A stretch of DNA of 64,000 nt from Christiangramia portivictoriae DSM 23547 (GCF_000423045.1 NZ_AUHF01000008.1:1-64000); one strand, 5' to 3'. Positions 18,724-27,928 are shown, numbered from the stretch's first letter. The notes: generated by a model not told the origin, from the sequence alone. Numbers and translations: made by a program.

Positions 18724-19437
18724 ATGAAAATCGCTCTTTTAGGCTACGGAAGAATGGGTAAGACCATTGAAGAAATCGCACAAAACAGAGGTCACGAGAT
18801 CGTACTGAAGGTAAGCGATGACATTGAAAATCATGATCTTAAAAAGGCTGATGTCGCCATAGATTTCAGCATACCCGATGCAGCATTTCAGAATATTACG
18901 ACTTGTTTTAGAGCGGGTGTTCCTGTGGTAAGCGGTACTACCGGCTGGCTTGAGGATTATAAAAAAGCCACTAAAATCTGTTCCGAAGAAAATTCAGCAT
19001 TTATATATGCTTCCAATTTTAGTCTCGGAGTGAACGTGTTTTTCGAGTTGAACCGAAAATTAGCCGGCATGATGCAGGGACTGCAAGATTATTCTGTAGA
19101 GATCGAAGAAATTCATCATACCAAAAAACTGGACGCTCCCAGCGGTACGGCCATTAGTCTTGCTGAACAGATTCTTCATGAAAATAGGGAATTGAAAGGC
19201 TGGCAACTGGACTCGGCAAATAAATATAAGATCCCGATCCATGCTAAACGAATTGAAGATGTTCCAGGAACACACGTGGTAAGCTACGATTCTGAGATCG
19301 ATACCATTGAGATCAAACATACCGCTAAAAGCAGGCAGGGGTTTGCCCTTGGAGCCGTGGTCGCTGCAGAATATCTTCAGAATAAAACAGGTATTTATAG
19401 CATGAAAGATGTGCTTGCAGATCTTTTTAAGAACTAA
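18724..19437 (+). CDS. dapB: 4-hydroxy-tetrahydrodipicolinate reductase
   Basis: DapB reduces the DapA product with NAD(P)H on the way to diaminopimelate and lysine, and so supplies the peptidoglycan cross-linking residue. The 237-residue protein has the nucleotide motif GYGRMGK at 7-13 and the signature EEIHHTKKLDAPSGTA near 127-142, which holds the active-site His pair, the Lys and the substrate-binding SGTA. It is shorter than the E. coli enzyme (273), as is common in Bacteroidota. Its ATG directly follows the stop of the DUF5683 gene. Confidence 0.96.
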   Translation: MKIALLGYGRMGKTIEEIAQNRGHEIVLKVSDDIENHDLKKADVAIDFSIPDAAFQNITTCFRAGVPVVSGTTGWLEDYKKATKICSEENSAFIYASNFSLGVNVFFELNRKLAGMMQGLQDYSVEIEEIHHTKKLDAPSGTAISLAEQILHENRELKGWQLDSANKYKIPIHAKRIEDVPGTHVVSYDSEIDTIEIKHTAKSRQGFALGAVVAAEYLQNKTGIYSMKDVLADLFKN

Positions 19438-19486
19438 TTTGTAACAATTGCGGGCGTTTTCAGCCTAACCAGTAAAAGAATTCAAT

Positions 19487-21049
19487 ATGACATTTACCGA
19501 ATGGTTCATTTTTTTCCTGATCATACAGGTGGTTCATTTTTTAGGAACCTGGAAACTATATCAGCGAGCAGGTAGAAAAGCCTGGGAAGCTGCGATTCCG
19601 GTCTATAATGCGATCGTTCTAATGCAGATCATCAACCGGCCAAAATGGTGGGTGATTCTTTTCTTTATTCCCATCGTAAACCTGATCATCATCCCGGTGA
19701 CCTGGGTAGAAACCATTCGAAGCTTTGGCAGAAATTCTACAACCGAAACCTTTGCGGTCATTCTAACTTTAGGTTTCTACATCTATTACATAAATTACGC
19801 TACCAATGATCCTTATATCGTTGATAGAGACCTGAAACCACGAACCGAAGTTGGTGAATGGATAAGTTCCATTCTTTTTGCTGTTATCGCTGCGACGATC
19901 GTGCACACGTACTTCATGCAGCCATTCACCATTCCTACCTCTTCCCTGGAAAAGACCCTGCTCGTAGGCGATTTTCTACTGGTAAGCAAATTTCATTATG
20001 GTGCAAGAATTCCTAAAACCGCCGTGGCATTTCCAATGGTGCACGATACCATCCCGGTTGTAAACAAAAAGTCATACTTAAACGATCCTCAGATCCCATA
20101 TCTTAGGTTTCCCGGTTTTGAAGATATTGAACGTAATGATATTGTTGTATTTAACTGGCCCGTAGATACCGTAAATGCTTTTCAGCAATATGGAGATGGA
20201 AAGTATTACGAAAAACCTATCGATAAAAAATCTAATTATGTAAAACGTGCGGTGGGAGTTCCCGGAGATTCGCTTTCGGTACAGAATGGATTGGTTTATA
20301 TCAACGGTGAAAGACTACAACTCCCTGATAGAGCAAAGCCGCAATTTACTTATACGGGTGTGACCAAAGGCCAGCCATTCAATCCTCAAACCCTGTACAA
20401 AGTTTATGACATTACAGATGGTTTTGGATATAATCCGGCGACAAATGAATTTACTTTTGTGGCTATTACTGAAGAGACTTTTGAAAGACTGAAGAATCAT
20501 CCCAATGTGGCCAGCATCCAGAGAGCAGCAGATACGCTGTCTAAAAGCAGCAGGCTCTTCCCTAGTGACCGCGCACGCTGGAACAACGATAATTTTGGAC
20601 CCATTTATATTCCGAAGAAAGGTGTGACTGTAGACATCACTCCTGAAAGTATGCCATTTTACAGGGAGATCATCGAAACTTATGAAGGTTCTGAATATGG
20701 CTTGAATAATAAACTGAGTCTTAATGGGACTGAAGTATTGTTAAATGGAAACCCGATCTCTGAATATACTTTTCACCAGAATTATTACTGGATGATGGGT
20801 GATAACAGAAATAATTCTGAAGATAGCAGAACCTGGGGTTACGTCCCAGAAAATCATGTGGTAGGAAAGCCTGTTTTTATCTGGTTAAGTTGGGATTCCA
20901 ATGCCAGCGGCTTTGATAAAATACGCTGGGAACGTGTTTTTACAACAGTAAAAGGCGATGGAGACCCAACTTCATTTTTACCATATTTCCTGATCGCACT
21001 GGTTGTTTTCTTTGGTTGGAAATTTTTTAAACAACGTAGAGAAGCATAG
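19487..21049 (+). CDS. lepB: Signal peptidase I with extra N-terminal membrane domain
   Basis: This enzyme cuts signal peptides from exported proteins at the periplasmic face. At 520 residues it is much longer than most. Residues 1-110 form a separate membrane domain (helices near 5-22, 52-75, 88-105) of the DUF5684 kind. The peptidase membrane anchor lies near 126-145. The catalytic Ser153 is in IPTSSLEKTL (the usual IPSGSM region) and the general base is Lys253 in YVKRAVGVPGD. GDNRNNSEDSRTWG is the C-terminal box E, and a final transmembrane helix sits near 498-515. A long insertion separates the Ser and Lys boxes. wbqC follows 2 bases later. Confidence 0.94.
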   Translation: MTFTEWFIFFLIIQVVHFLGTWKLYQRAGRKAWEAAIPVYNAIVLMQIINRPKWWVILFFIPIVNLIIIPVTWVETIRSFGRNSTTETFAVILTLGFYIYYINYATNDPYIVDRDLKPRTEVGEWISSILFAVIAATIVHTYFMQPFTIPTSSLEKTLLVGDFLLVSKFHYGARIPKTAVAFPMVHDTIPVVNKKSYLNDPQIPYLRFPGFEDIERNDIVVFNWPVDTVNAFQQYGDGKYYEKPIDKKSNYVKRAVGVPGDSLSVQNGLVYINGERLQLPDRAKPQFTYTGVTKGQPFNPQTLYKVYDITDGFGYNPATNEFTFVAITEETFERLKNHPNVASIQRAADTLSKSSRLFPSDRARWNNDNFGPIYIPKKGVTVDITPESMPFYREIIETYEGSEYGLNNKLSLNGTEVLLNGNPISEYTFHQNYYWMMGDNRNNSEDSRTWGYVPENHVVGKPVFIWLSWDSNASGFDKIRWERVFTTVKGDGDPTSFLPYFLIALVVFFGWKFFKQRREA

Positions 21050-21051
21050 CC

Positions 21052-21687
21052 ATGGATCCGGTTTTATTACATCCTTCTTATTTTGGACCTGTAAGCCAGT
21101 GGGTTGCATTTACCAAAGCCGAAGCAGTCGTATTTGAATCTGAAGACAATTACCAAAAACAAACCTATCGCAATCGTATGTATATCTATGATGCGAATGG
21201 AAAACTTACGCTGAATATTCCAATTAAGCATAGCGCTGCTCTGGGTCTTCCTAAAAGCACCAGGCAAAAATACCGGGACATACAGATAGAAAACGCATTT
21301 CCCTGGCAGTTACAGCATTGGCGTGCGTTCAAAGCTTCATACCAGACCTCTCCTTTCTTCGAATTTTATGAAGATGAGTTGCAGCCGCTTTACGACAATA
21401 CCTTCAAATACCTGCTTGATTTTAATTATCGATGTATGGAATTTGTTGCCGATGCTCTACAGGTGGAGTGGTCGTTCGATCAAACTGCTGATTATGTACT
21501 GCATCCTGAAGGGATGAGAGATCACAGAGCGCTCGTTAATGCAAAGTCTGATGCCGGATTCATGAGTCATCGTTACCCACAGGTTTTTGAAGACAAGAAG
21601 GGTTTTATCAATAATCTTTGTGTTCTCGATCTTATCTTTAATGAAGGACCAGCTTCATTAGCTTACCTGCAGGAACAAAACTTATAA
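21052..21687 (+). CDS. WbqC family protein
   Basis: This 211-residue protein matches the WbqC family, named after a gene in O-antigen clusters. It shows the opening LHPSYFGPVSQWVAF, the NYQKQTYRNRMYI block near 32-44 and LNIPIKHS near 55. The biochemical role is not established; some homologues sit with sugar-amine or lipid-glycan genes. It is the last gene of the parAB-lepB string. Its stop overlaps the stop region of the convergent endonuclease-fold gene by 6 bases. Confidence 0.85.
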   Translation: MDPVLLHPSYFGPVSQWVAFTKAEAVVFESEDNYQKQTYRNRMYIYDANGKLTLNIPIKHSAALGLPKSTRQKYRDIQIENAFPWQLQHWRAFKASYQTSPFFEFYEDELQPLYDNTFKYLLDFNYRCMEFVADALQVEWSFDQTADYVLHPEGMRDHRALVNAKSDAGFMSHRYPQVFEDKKGFINNLCVLDLIFNEGPASLAYLQEQNL

Positions 21688-22710
21688 TTTGATTGACGTG
21701 GAGATCGGGAAATGATCTGAGAAATCAACTTCAAATCTTTCAAATTGAAGTATTTCCATTTGCTTTTCAATCATCAGAAAATCGATACGAAGGGGAAAAT
21801 AATTAAGTTTAAAACTTTTGCCAAAGCCTGTTCCGGCAGCTAGAAAAGCATCTTTAAAGCGACCGTCCTGACCCACCAGTTCATAGATATACGAGAAGCT
21901 GGTGTTATTAAAGTCGCCCATAATCACGGTTTTGTGCGGAGATTTGTCTACTTCTCTCATCATCATTTCTGCCTGTTCCTGTTGCAGAGAGAAACCGTAG
22001 CCAATTCTCCCGAGTAGTTTTTTAGAATCTTCGTTCTTCAGGTCATTGATACCCGGCTTGATATTCAGAGACTGAAAATGCACGTTAAATACGCGTAGGG
22101 TATCTCCATTCACAAGCACATCTGCATAAATAGCATTGTTGTTCCCATCATGAGGGAAGTCGACAGAATGTTCTTTGACAATGGGAAACCGGGAAAAAAT
22201 TGCCGATCCAAATTCTGAATTCTTACCCTTCAGTTTTACAAACTTATAAGGATAGAGTTTGGATAATTCAGCAGCTCCCACATAATGCTCCTGTATACTA
22301 AGGATGTCAGGTTTCTTTTCCTTTACGAAAGCGGTGATCTTTTCAGGAATATCGGTTCTGTTAGTCCATTTATAAGCATTGAACATGCGAACGTTGTAAC
22401 TCATCAAACTGAGATCTGCTTCCAGTTCTTCTTCATGCTCATTTCCGAAGTTTACAAAAACAGCGATATAGTTATAACCCAGCAAAAGTACGATTAGAGG
22501 AAGCAGTAGCTGTTTTTTAAGCCGGAATAACCAGTATACAAGAAAAAGCGCGTTAAGAATAATTAGTACAGGAACTCCAAGACTAAGCACCGAAAGTAGT
22601 GGAAAAGTTTTTGGAGGAACATGTGGCAGCAGATAGGAGAATAATAAGGCTGTGGCGGCAAGCGAATTAAGTACAAAGACCAGCTTGTCAAATAGATTCA
22701 GGTGCTTCAT
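21682..22710 (-). CDS. Endonuclease/exonuclease/phosphatase-fold membrane protein
   Basis: This 342-residue protein has three N-terminal hydrophobic helices (about 8-30, 35-60, 70-90) followed by an EEP domain. MSYNVRMFN near 103, SIQEHYVG near 137, NVHFQSLN near 210, MGDFNNTSF near 265 and the closing DHFPIST give the Asn, Glu, His and Asp residues of the metal-dependent phosphoesterase site. The catalytic domain should face the periplasm. The substrate (nucleic acid, lipid head group or sugar phosphate) cannot be told from sequence. It follows the rhomboid gene with no gap, the last gene of a minus-strand operon. Confidence 0.88.
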   Translation of the reverse strand: MKHLNLFDKLVFVLNSLAATALLFSYLLPHVPPKTFPLLSVLSLGVPVLIILNALFLVYWLFRLKKQLLLPLIVLLLGYNYIAVFVNFGNEHEEELEADLSLMSYNVRMFNAYKWTNRTDIPEKITAFVKEKKPDILSIQEHYVGAAELSKLYPYKFVKLKGKNSEFGSAIFSRFPIVKEHSVDFPHDGNNNAIYADVLVNGDTLRVFNVHFQSLNIKPGINDLKNEDSKKLLGRIGYGFSLQQEQAEMMMREVDKSPHKTVIMGDFNNTSFSYIYELVGQDGRFKDAFLAAGTGFGKSFKLNYFPLRIDFLMIEKQMEILQFERFEVDFSDHFPISTSIKL

Positions 22711-23619
22711 CTAGTCTTCTTTACCAGCCTGAAATAAATAATCCTTCTCTGCTTTTGATAAACTTTCGTATCCGCTTTTACTTATTTTATCCAGGATCGC
22801 ATCAACTTTCTGTTGCTTCTCGTTTTTGGAATTGGAAGCAGACCTTGGTTTTGTTTGCTTTTTCTTTGTGGTTTGGGTCTTATTGCGGTGAACTGTTTTC
22901 ATCTTAGGCTTGCGTTCGCCTGGCTTAAAAAGCGCTACAAGGCTATCCATCATATCCTCGAACCATTTTCCAATATCGTTTCCCTTTTGCAGTTGTTTCG
23001 TATAAATATACCCCAATGCTGCGCCTCCAAGATGTGCAAAATGCCCGCCTGCGTTCCCCATTGGAATCTGAATTACATCTAATGCAACTAAAAAAGCAGC
23101 GATATACCAGAATTTCACACTTCCAATCAGCATCAATCTTACCCTCATATTCGGGACATGTGTAGCTATTCCTACGAGTACCGCCATTACCCCTGCAGAA
23201 GCTCCTATCAAATATGAGTTGCCGGTCCCCTGAAAAGCCGGGAACAGGTTATAGCTGAGCATATACACCAGAGCACCTATGATGATACCAAGGAAATAAT
23301 AATTCAGTAATCTTTTAGCTGAAAAATAATTCAGAAAATACATTCCGGAGAAATACAGGATAAGCATATTGGACGCGATATGCCAGATGCCACTGTGCAA
23401 AAAACCGTAGGTGATGATAGACCATGGTTTCATTATATATTCCAGCGGTTCCTTCGGAAATACCAACCATTCGAGTAGAAAATCTGAAGGAATATTAAAT
23501 AAATAGGCTATGGTTCTAAATAGATAGAAAACAAGGAAAGCCAGTACATTTACTGCAATGAGTTTCTCCACCACCGTAGCGGTTTGCATCTTAAACCTTA
23601 TTTTATCTGCTGCACTCAT
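22711..23619 (-). CDS. Rhomboid intramembrane serine protease with C-terminal DUF6576-like tail
   Basis: This membrane protease (302 residues) has six hydrophobic helices. The catalytic Ser141 is in IGASAGVMA and the His196 in GGHFAHLGGA. HSGIWHIASNM near 76-86 is the family's L1/TM2 HxxxHxxxN motif. After residue 225 a basic, Lys-rich cytoplasmic linker leads to a short helical tail (ILDKISKSGYESLSKAEKDYLF) that is common on flavobacterial rhomboids. It lies directly next to a second rhomboid gene, and the two share one base (TAATG). The substrates are unknown. Confidence 0.92.
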   Translation of the reverse strand: MSAADKIRFKMQTATVVEKLIAVNVLAFLVFYLFRTIAYLFNIPSDFLLEWLVFPKEPLEYIMKPWSIITYGFLHSGIWHIASNMLILYFSGMYFLNYFSAKRLLNYYFLGIIIGALVYMLSYNLFPAFQGTGNSYLIGASAGVMAVLVGIATHVPNMRVRLMLIGSVKFWYIAAFLVALDVIQIPMGNAGGHFAHLGGAALGYIYTKQLQKGNDIGKWFEDMMDSLVALFKPGERKPKMKTVHRNKTQTTKKKQTKPRSASNSKNEKQQKVDAILDKISKSGYESLSKAEKDYLFQAGKED

Positions 23620-24362
23620 TAATACCAGCGATTGTCGTTAAACTGATTCTTTTTCCAGTAATACATCATCAGGAAGCCAAATAGTGCTCCACCCACATGA
23701 GCAAAATGTGCGATCGAACCACCAAATAACGAGTAGCCAGTCACTCCCGAGAACAGGTCCAGTAAGATGATAGCAGGTATAAAATATTTCGCTTTGATGG
23801 GTACAGGCACGAATAACAGGAATAATTCCACATTAGGAAACATCATTCCAAACGCTACAAGAATACCATATATTGCACCAGAAGCTCCTACAGCAGGTGT
23901 TGTAAAGGCTTCATAAGCACTCTGCAAGGTATCCATGGGTACCGTTTCCAGAATTGCCTTTGGATACTCACCGGTAAGGAAGAAGTTGTCCACCTGGGTC
24001 ATGTTCATCCCGGCATCCAGCAAATCCTGAACTCCAGACTGGTAGCCGTAAAAATTTACCAGAGTATGCAGCAGGGCTGCTCCTATCCCTGCCGTGAAGT
24101 AAAAGAATAAAAATCGTTTCTGCCCCAGCATTTGTTCAATGGGACCACCAAAAGCCCACAATGCGTACATATTAAAAAGAATATGGGTAAAGCCACCATG
24201 CATGAACATATGCGTGATCACCTGCCAAACCTGGAAGTTCGGGTTCTTGACGAACCAAAGTGCGAAATAATCGTAGGCTACGTCACCTAATAATTGGCTC
24301 CCAATGAAAAATATGACGTTGATGATCAATAAAACCTTTACCGTTTCTGTAATTCTTCCCAT
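23619..24362 (-). CDS. Rhomboid intramembrane serine protease
   Basis: This 247-residue six-helix membrane protease has the catalytic Ser161 in GASGAIYG and His222 in IAHFAHVGGA. MHGGFTHILFNM (about 54-65) is the HxxxHxxxN region and FGGPIEQMLG the L1 loop end. Compared with its neighbour it has a longer loop between helices (about 105-155) and no C-terminal tail. The start codon shares a base with the mutL stop (TGATG), so translation is likely coupled. Two different rhomboids in tandem suggest distinct substrates rather than redundancy. Confidence 0.92.
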   Translation of the reverse strand: MGRITETVKVLLIINVIFFIGSQLLGDVAYDYFALWFVKNPNFQVWQVITHMFMHGGFTHILFNMYALWAFGGPIEQMLGQKRFLFFYFTAGIGAALLHTLVNFYGYQSGVQDLLDAGMNMTQVDNFFLTGEYPKAILETVPMDTLQSAYEAFTTPAVGASGAIYGILVAFGMMFPNVELFLLFVPVPIKAKYFIPAIILLDLFSGVTGYSLFGGSIAHFAHVGGALFGFLMMYYWKKNQFNDNRWY

Positions 24363-26215
24363 CAGGCAAATTTTTTGTCCAGTTCCTCTATAGACAATGT
24401 AGTGAAAATGGTTCTGTTTGAAGGACTTAGTGCCGGTTCCTTACAGGCAAAAAGTCGGTTGACTATATGTTGTTGCTCCGCTGTATTCAGCATGGTTCCA
24501 GATCTAACCGCCATGGAATTCGCCAGAGATTTGGATAAAAGATCTGTTTGAGAAAATCCATTATCGGGGACATCTTTTTCAAAATCGGCAATTAGCTGTT
24601 CCAGTAAAATCTCTACCTCACTTTCAGATATCATGGTTGGAATACCAGAAATCTCTACTTCATCTTTGCTGAAGGAAGAAAAAATAAACCCTGTCTGTTC
24701 CAAAGATTCCCTGATCTCCTGAAGCATTTCCATTTCATGGTGATTGAACTGAAGTTTCAAAGGAAATAATAATTGCTGACTAACAGCTGCAGAAACGGTA
24801 ATATTCTTTAGTAATTCCTCGTAAAGGATGCGAGTATGCGCACGATGCTGATCGATTACCAGAATACCGCTTTTTAGCGTGGAAATAATATATTTTTTAT
24901 GCAGCTGAAAAGTAGATTTTTCTATTTCATCTTCTTTCCCGGCAAAAAGGTTGCCCGTTACTTCCTCACTCTCAAATTCTATTTGACGAACATCTACTTC
25001 CGTAGAAGGTTCAGCATCCAGTCCGGTATAAAGACTATCCCATTCTGCAGGTTTTTCTTTTCTATACCCAGTATTTTGTGGATTATAAGACCTGGCAGCG
25101 TTTTCAGACTGAAACGGGTTAAAATTTCTATCTACTTCAATTTGAGGCGCACTAGCCTGTTTGGACTGGTAATTATAAGGCGTATCCAATTCGGCATCCC
25201 GGTCAAAGTCTAAAATAGGCGCTACATTGAACTGTCCCAGTGCATGTTTGATCGCACTTTTCAGAATAGCATATAAAGCATGTTCATCATCAAACTTTAT
25301 CTCTGTTTTAGTAGGATGAATGTTAATATCAATAGTTTTAGGATCAACATCGAGGTAAAGGAAATAGCTGGGATAGCTTTTCTCTTTCAAAAGCCCTTCA
25401 AAAGAGGCAACCACCGCGTGGTTTAGATAGGGACTCTTTATAAAACGATTGTTTACAAAGAAGAACTGTTCTCCCCTGCTTTTCTTGGCAAATTCCGGCT
25501 TTCCTACAAATCCCGAAATCCTGACGATTCCCGTATCTTCTTCAACAGGAACTAATTTCTCATTAGTTTTCCCTCCTAGAATATTCGTAATTCGCTGGCG
25601 GTAATTTGCGGCAGGTAATTGAAAGAGTTCATTCCCGTTATGCATAAGCGAAAAACCTATATCCGGGTGAGCCAGGGCCACACGTTGAAATTCGTCAATG
25701 ATATGCCGGGTTTCGACATTATCAGACTTTAGAAAGTTTCTTCTAGCAGGAATGTTATAGAAAAGATTTTTAACGCTTATACAGGTTCCTTTGGGAGTCA
25801 CACAAGCTTCCTGAGAGGAAATCTTACTTCCTTCTATCTTGATACAGGTGCCAATCTCTTCGTTTTCTGTCCTGGTTTTTAATTCTACATGCGCGATTGC
25901 AGCAATGGACGCAAGAGCTTCACCGCGAAAACCTTTGGTTCTCAAGGCAAAAAGATCATCGGCAATTTTAATTTTGGAGGTTGCATGACGTTCAAAACTC
26001 ATACGTGCATCGGTAATACTCATTCCCGCACCGTCATCAATGACCTGGATCAAAGTTTTACCAGCATCTTTGATGACCACCTGGATTCGAGCTGCATAAG
26101 CATCTATACTGTTTTCGAGAAGTTCCTTGATTACTGAAGCCGGTCGTTGAACCACCTCACCTGCAGCGATCTGGTTTGCGACATGATCGGGCAAGAGTTG
26201 AATAATATTATTCAT
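24362..26215 (-). CDS. mutL: DNA mismatch repair protein MutL
   Basis: MutL links mismatch recognition by MutS to strand removal. The 617-residue protein has an intact N-terminal GHKL ATPase: LLENSIDA near 32, DDGAGM near 60 and TKGFRGEALASI near 90. The middle linker is Gln/Asn-rich. In the C-terminal domain the endonuclease motif DQHAxxExxxxE reads DQHRAHTRILYE (Asp455 onward), so the first Glu is Thr. The zinc-site motif CPHGRP is replaced by ACKEPALSPS near 590. This copy may therefore lack nicking activity. It heads a minus-strand operon with two rhomboids and directly follows a small membrane protein gene. Confidence 0.95.
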   Translation of the reverse strand: MNNIIQLLPDHVANQIAAGEVVQRPASVIKELLENSIDAYAARIQVVIKDAGKTLIQVIDDGAGMSITDARMSFERHATSKIKIADDLFALRTKGFRGEALASIAAIAHVELKTRTENEEIGTCIKIEGSKISSQEACVTPKGTCISVKNLFYNIPARRNFLKSDNVETRHIIDEFQRVALAHPDIGFSLMHNGNELFQLPAANYRQRITNILGGKTNEKLVPVEEDTGIVRISGFVGKPEFAKKSRGEQFFFVNNRFIKSPYLNHAVVASFEGLLKEKSYPSYFLYLDVDPKTIDINIHPTKTEIKFDDEHALYAILKSAIKHALGQFNVAPILDFDRDAELDTPYNYQSKQASAPQIEVDRNFNPFQSENAARSYNPQNTGYRKEKPAEWDSLYTGLDAEPSTEVDVRQIEFESEEVTGNLFAGKEDEIEKSTFQLHKKYIISTLKSGILVIDQHRAHTRILYEELLKNITVSAAVSQQLLFPLKLQFNHHEMEMLQEIRESLEQTGFIFSSFSKDEVEISGIPTMISESEVEILLEQLIADFEKDVPDNGFSQTDLLSKSLANSMAVRSGTMLNTAEQQHIVNRLFACKEPALSPSNRTIFTTLSIEELDKKFA

Positions 26216-26509
26216 TTATCGTGGATTCGAGAAAATGGACAAATCAAAATCTAAAATCCACAGACAGATAAAGACCAGTATAAGAATAATATAGACCACA
26301 CGACGATTAATACTCCTGTTGCCTCGCGTACGACTTGCCTGACGAGCCTCAGCCCAGTGTGAGCCAAAATCTATCGCATTGGTAGCCTCCCTGTATTTAT
26401 TGAATTTGGAGTCAAAATCATAAATGTTACCGGTATCCTTCCCCTTATAGTAACGCGGGGTGTAGTTATACCTCGTATTTTTCCTGATCTTGCCTAAATT
26501 GATTTTCAA
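26216..26509 (-). CDS. Small single-helix membrane protein of unknown function
   Basis: This 97-residue protein has a basic, Tyr-rich soluble start (KIRKNTRYNYTPRYYKGK) and a middle with FDSKFNKYREATNAIDFG. One transmembrane helix near residues 70-88 (VVYIILILVFICLWILDF) closes the chain. In flavobacterial genomes I recall similar proteins carrying the name 'riboflavin synthase subunit beta', but this one has nothing of lumazine synthase; the name probably spread from the ribH neighbour. The mutL ATG directly follows its stop, so it may be coupled to mutL. Confidence 0.7.
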   Translation of the reverse strand: MKINLGKIRKNTRYNYTPRYYKGKDTGNIYDFDSKFNKYREATNAIDFGSHWAEARQASRTRGNRSINRRVVYIILILVFICLWILDFDLSIFSNPR

Positions 26510-26616
26510 AACTGTAGATTGTTTGCTGTTCCAAATTTACTCAAAATGCTTCAGAATTCCGAAGCCTTCATCTATTAATAAGAATACAAAGACAATGCCG
26601 TTTTAAAAATCCCTGC

Positions 26617-27123
26617 TTATCCCTTATAGAATTTAGCATCCTTTCTAAGCTGAGCCATCTTTATAGCAGCAATGGCGGCTTCTGTTCCTTTGTTCCCATG
26701 TTCCCCACCACTTCTGGCGCGGGACTGCTCAATATTATTATCGGTAAGAACACAGAATATAACCGGAATATCGGTCTGTACATTCAGATCCTTGATGCCC
26801 TGGGTTACTCCTTCGCAGACAAAGTCAAAGTGCTTGGTTTCTCCCTGGATCACATTTCCAACGGCGACGATCGCGTCCAGCATTTCGAAACTTTCCTGCA
26901 TCTTTTTGCAGCCGTAAATAAGTTCAAAGCTTCCTGGAACATTCCACCTAACGATATTCTCCTTCTGCACCCCATTCTCTATCCATGCGTCAAACGCACC
27001 CTGAAACAGGCCTTCTGTTATCTCCTCATTCCATTCAGAAACAACGATCCCAAACCGAAAGTCTTTCGCGTTTGGGATCGTATCTTTATCGTACTCTGAA
27101 AGGTTATTACCTTTTGTAGCCAT
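26617..27123 (-). CDS. ribH: 6,7-dimethyl-8-ribityllumazine synthase
   Basis: RibH condenses the ribityl-aminouracil with dihydroxybutanone phosphate, the step before riboflavin synthase, and assembles into an icosahedral or pentameric shell. The 168-residue protein has FGIVVSEWNEEIT near 24, NVPGSFELIYG near 61 and VIQGETKHFDFVCEG near 89-103, with the catalytic His in TKHFD. NKGTEAAIAAI near 145 forms part of the phosphate site. It lies 3 bases after the TPR protein gene. Confidence 0.96.
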   Translation of the reverse strand: MATKGNNLSEYDKDTIPNAKDFRFGIVVSEWNEEITEGLFQGAFDAWIENGVQKENIVRWNVPGSFELIYGCKKMQESFEMLDAIVAVGNVIQGETKHFDFVCEGVTQGIKDLNVQTDIPVIFCVLTDNNIEQSRARSGGEHGNKGTEAAIAAIKMAQLRKDAKFYKG

Positions 27124-27126
27124 ATA

Positions 27127-27900
27127 TTATTTTTTCATAGCGCGGGCCTGCCCAAGATAGACGGCCACTTTATCTGCTTCAGGAGAATCTGCATATTCCT
27201 CCTCGATCTTCATTAAATGTTCTTCCGCAGCATCTGCATCTCCGGTATTGATTGCTGTGATCGCAGCTTTCAAAAGAAATCTAGGGGTTGTAAATGAATT
27301 AGTACGCATTTCCGCAGCTTTTTCATAATAACCCAATGCTTCTTCCGGTTGATCAAGCTGAAGAAAAGCATCACCGATCCCGCCAGTTGCAAGTGCAGAG
27401 AAAATCTCATCATCACTGCTAAAACCTTCCAGCTGCTCGATCGCTTCCTGGTACTTTCCAATTCTTAAGTATGCAAAACCGGCATTATACTGCGCAAGGT
27501 TGGCAGCATCTGTACCTCCGTAATTTTCTATAATATCAAGAAATCCATATTTCCCTTCACCACCATTAAGTGCCAGATTATAAAGCGAATCGCTTTGAGC
27601 TCCATTCGCTCTTAGTGCGGAAGCCATATAATTTTGTGCCATTGCCATCTCATTGGCTGCCTCGTTTTGTTTTGGTTCATGGATAAAACGGTTATAACCA
27701 AGGTATCCCAGTACCGCAACGATAGCAACTCCTACTATAATGTAGATATACTTTTGATTATCGGCGACCCAGGTTTCGGTTCTACTTGCCCCTTCATCCA
27801 AACTGTTAAAAACTTCAGCAGTTGTAGATTCCTGTTCTTCGATTTGTTCCTTCTCAGTTTTCCCGGAAGGCTTGTATCCTCTTTTCTTATAAGATGCCAT
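27127..27900 (-). CDS. Membrane-anchored tetratricopeptide-repeat protein (YfgM-like layout)
   Basis: This 257-residue protein starts with a charged cytoplasmic stretch of about 48 residues and one transmembrane helix near 49-69 (YIYIIVGVAIVAVLGYLGY). TPR helices face the periplasm (about 75-250, for example YNAGFAYLRIGKYQEAIEQL and QLDQPEEALGYYEKAAEM). The layout resembles YfgM, an ancillary subunit of the Sec translocon and chaperone network, but sequence support for that role is weak. ribH follows 3 bases after it. TATTTTTG upstream suggests this gene starts the transcript. Confidence 0.82.
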   Translation of the reverse strand: MASYKKRGYKPSGKTEKEQIEEQESTTAEVFNSLDEGASRTETWVADNQKYIYIIVGVAIVAVLGYLGYNRFIHEPKQNEAANEMAMAQNYMASALRANGAQSDSLYNLALNGGEGKYGFLDIIENYGGTDAANLAQYNAGFAYLRIGKYQEAIEQLEGFSSDDEIFSALATGGIGDAFLQLDQPEEALGYYEKAAEMRTNSFTTPRFLLKAAITAINTGDADAAEEHLMKIEEEYADSPEADKVAVYLGQARAMKK

Positions 27901-27920
27901 AAAAAATTTTTAATGCGTGG

Positions 27921-27928
27921 CAAAAATA
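27921..27928 (-). promoter_or_regulatory. -7 element of the TPR-ribH transcript
   Basis: On the minus strand the site reads TATTTTTG, a full TAnnTTTG match 20 bases before the ATG. TTT rather than TTG stands at the -33 distance. The short space to recF (about 150 bases) holds promoters for both directions. Confidence 0.5.

Noticed and set aside
26216-26509. Naming the small membrane protein a riboflavin synthase subunit
   Set aside because: It has no lumazine synthase motif and one transmembrane helix; the real ribH is the next gene upstream.
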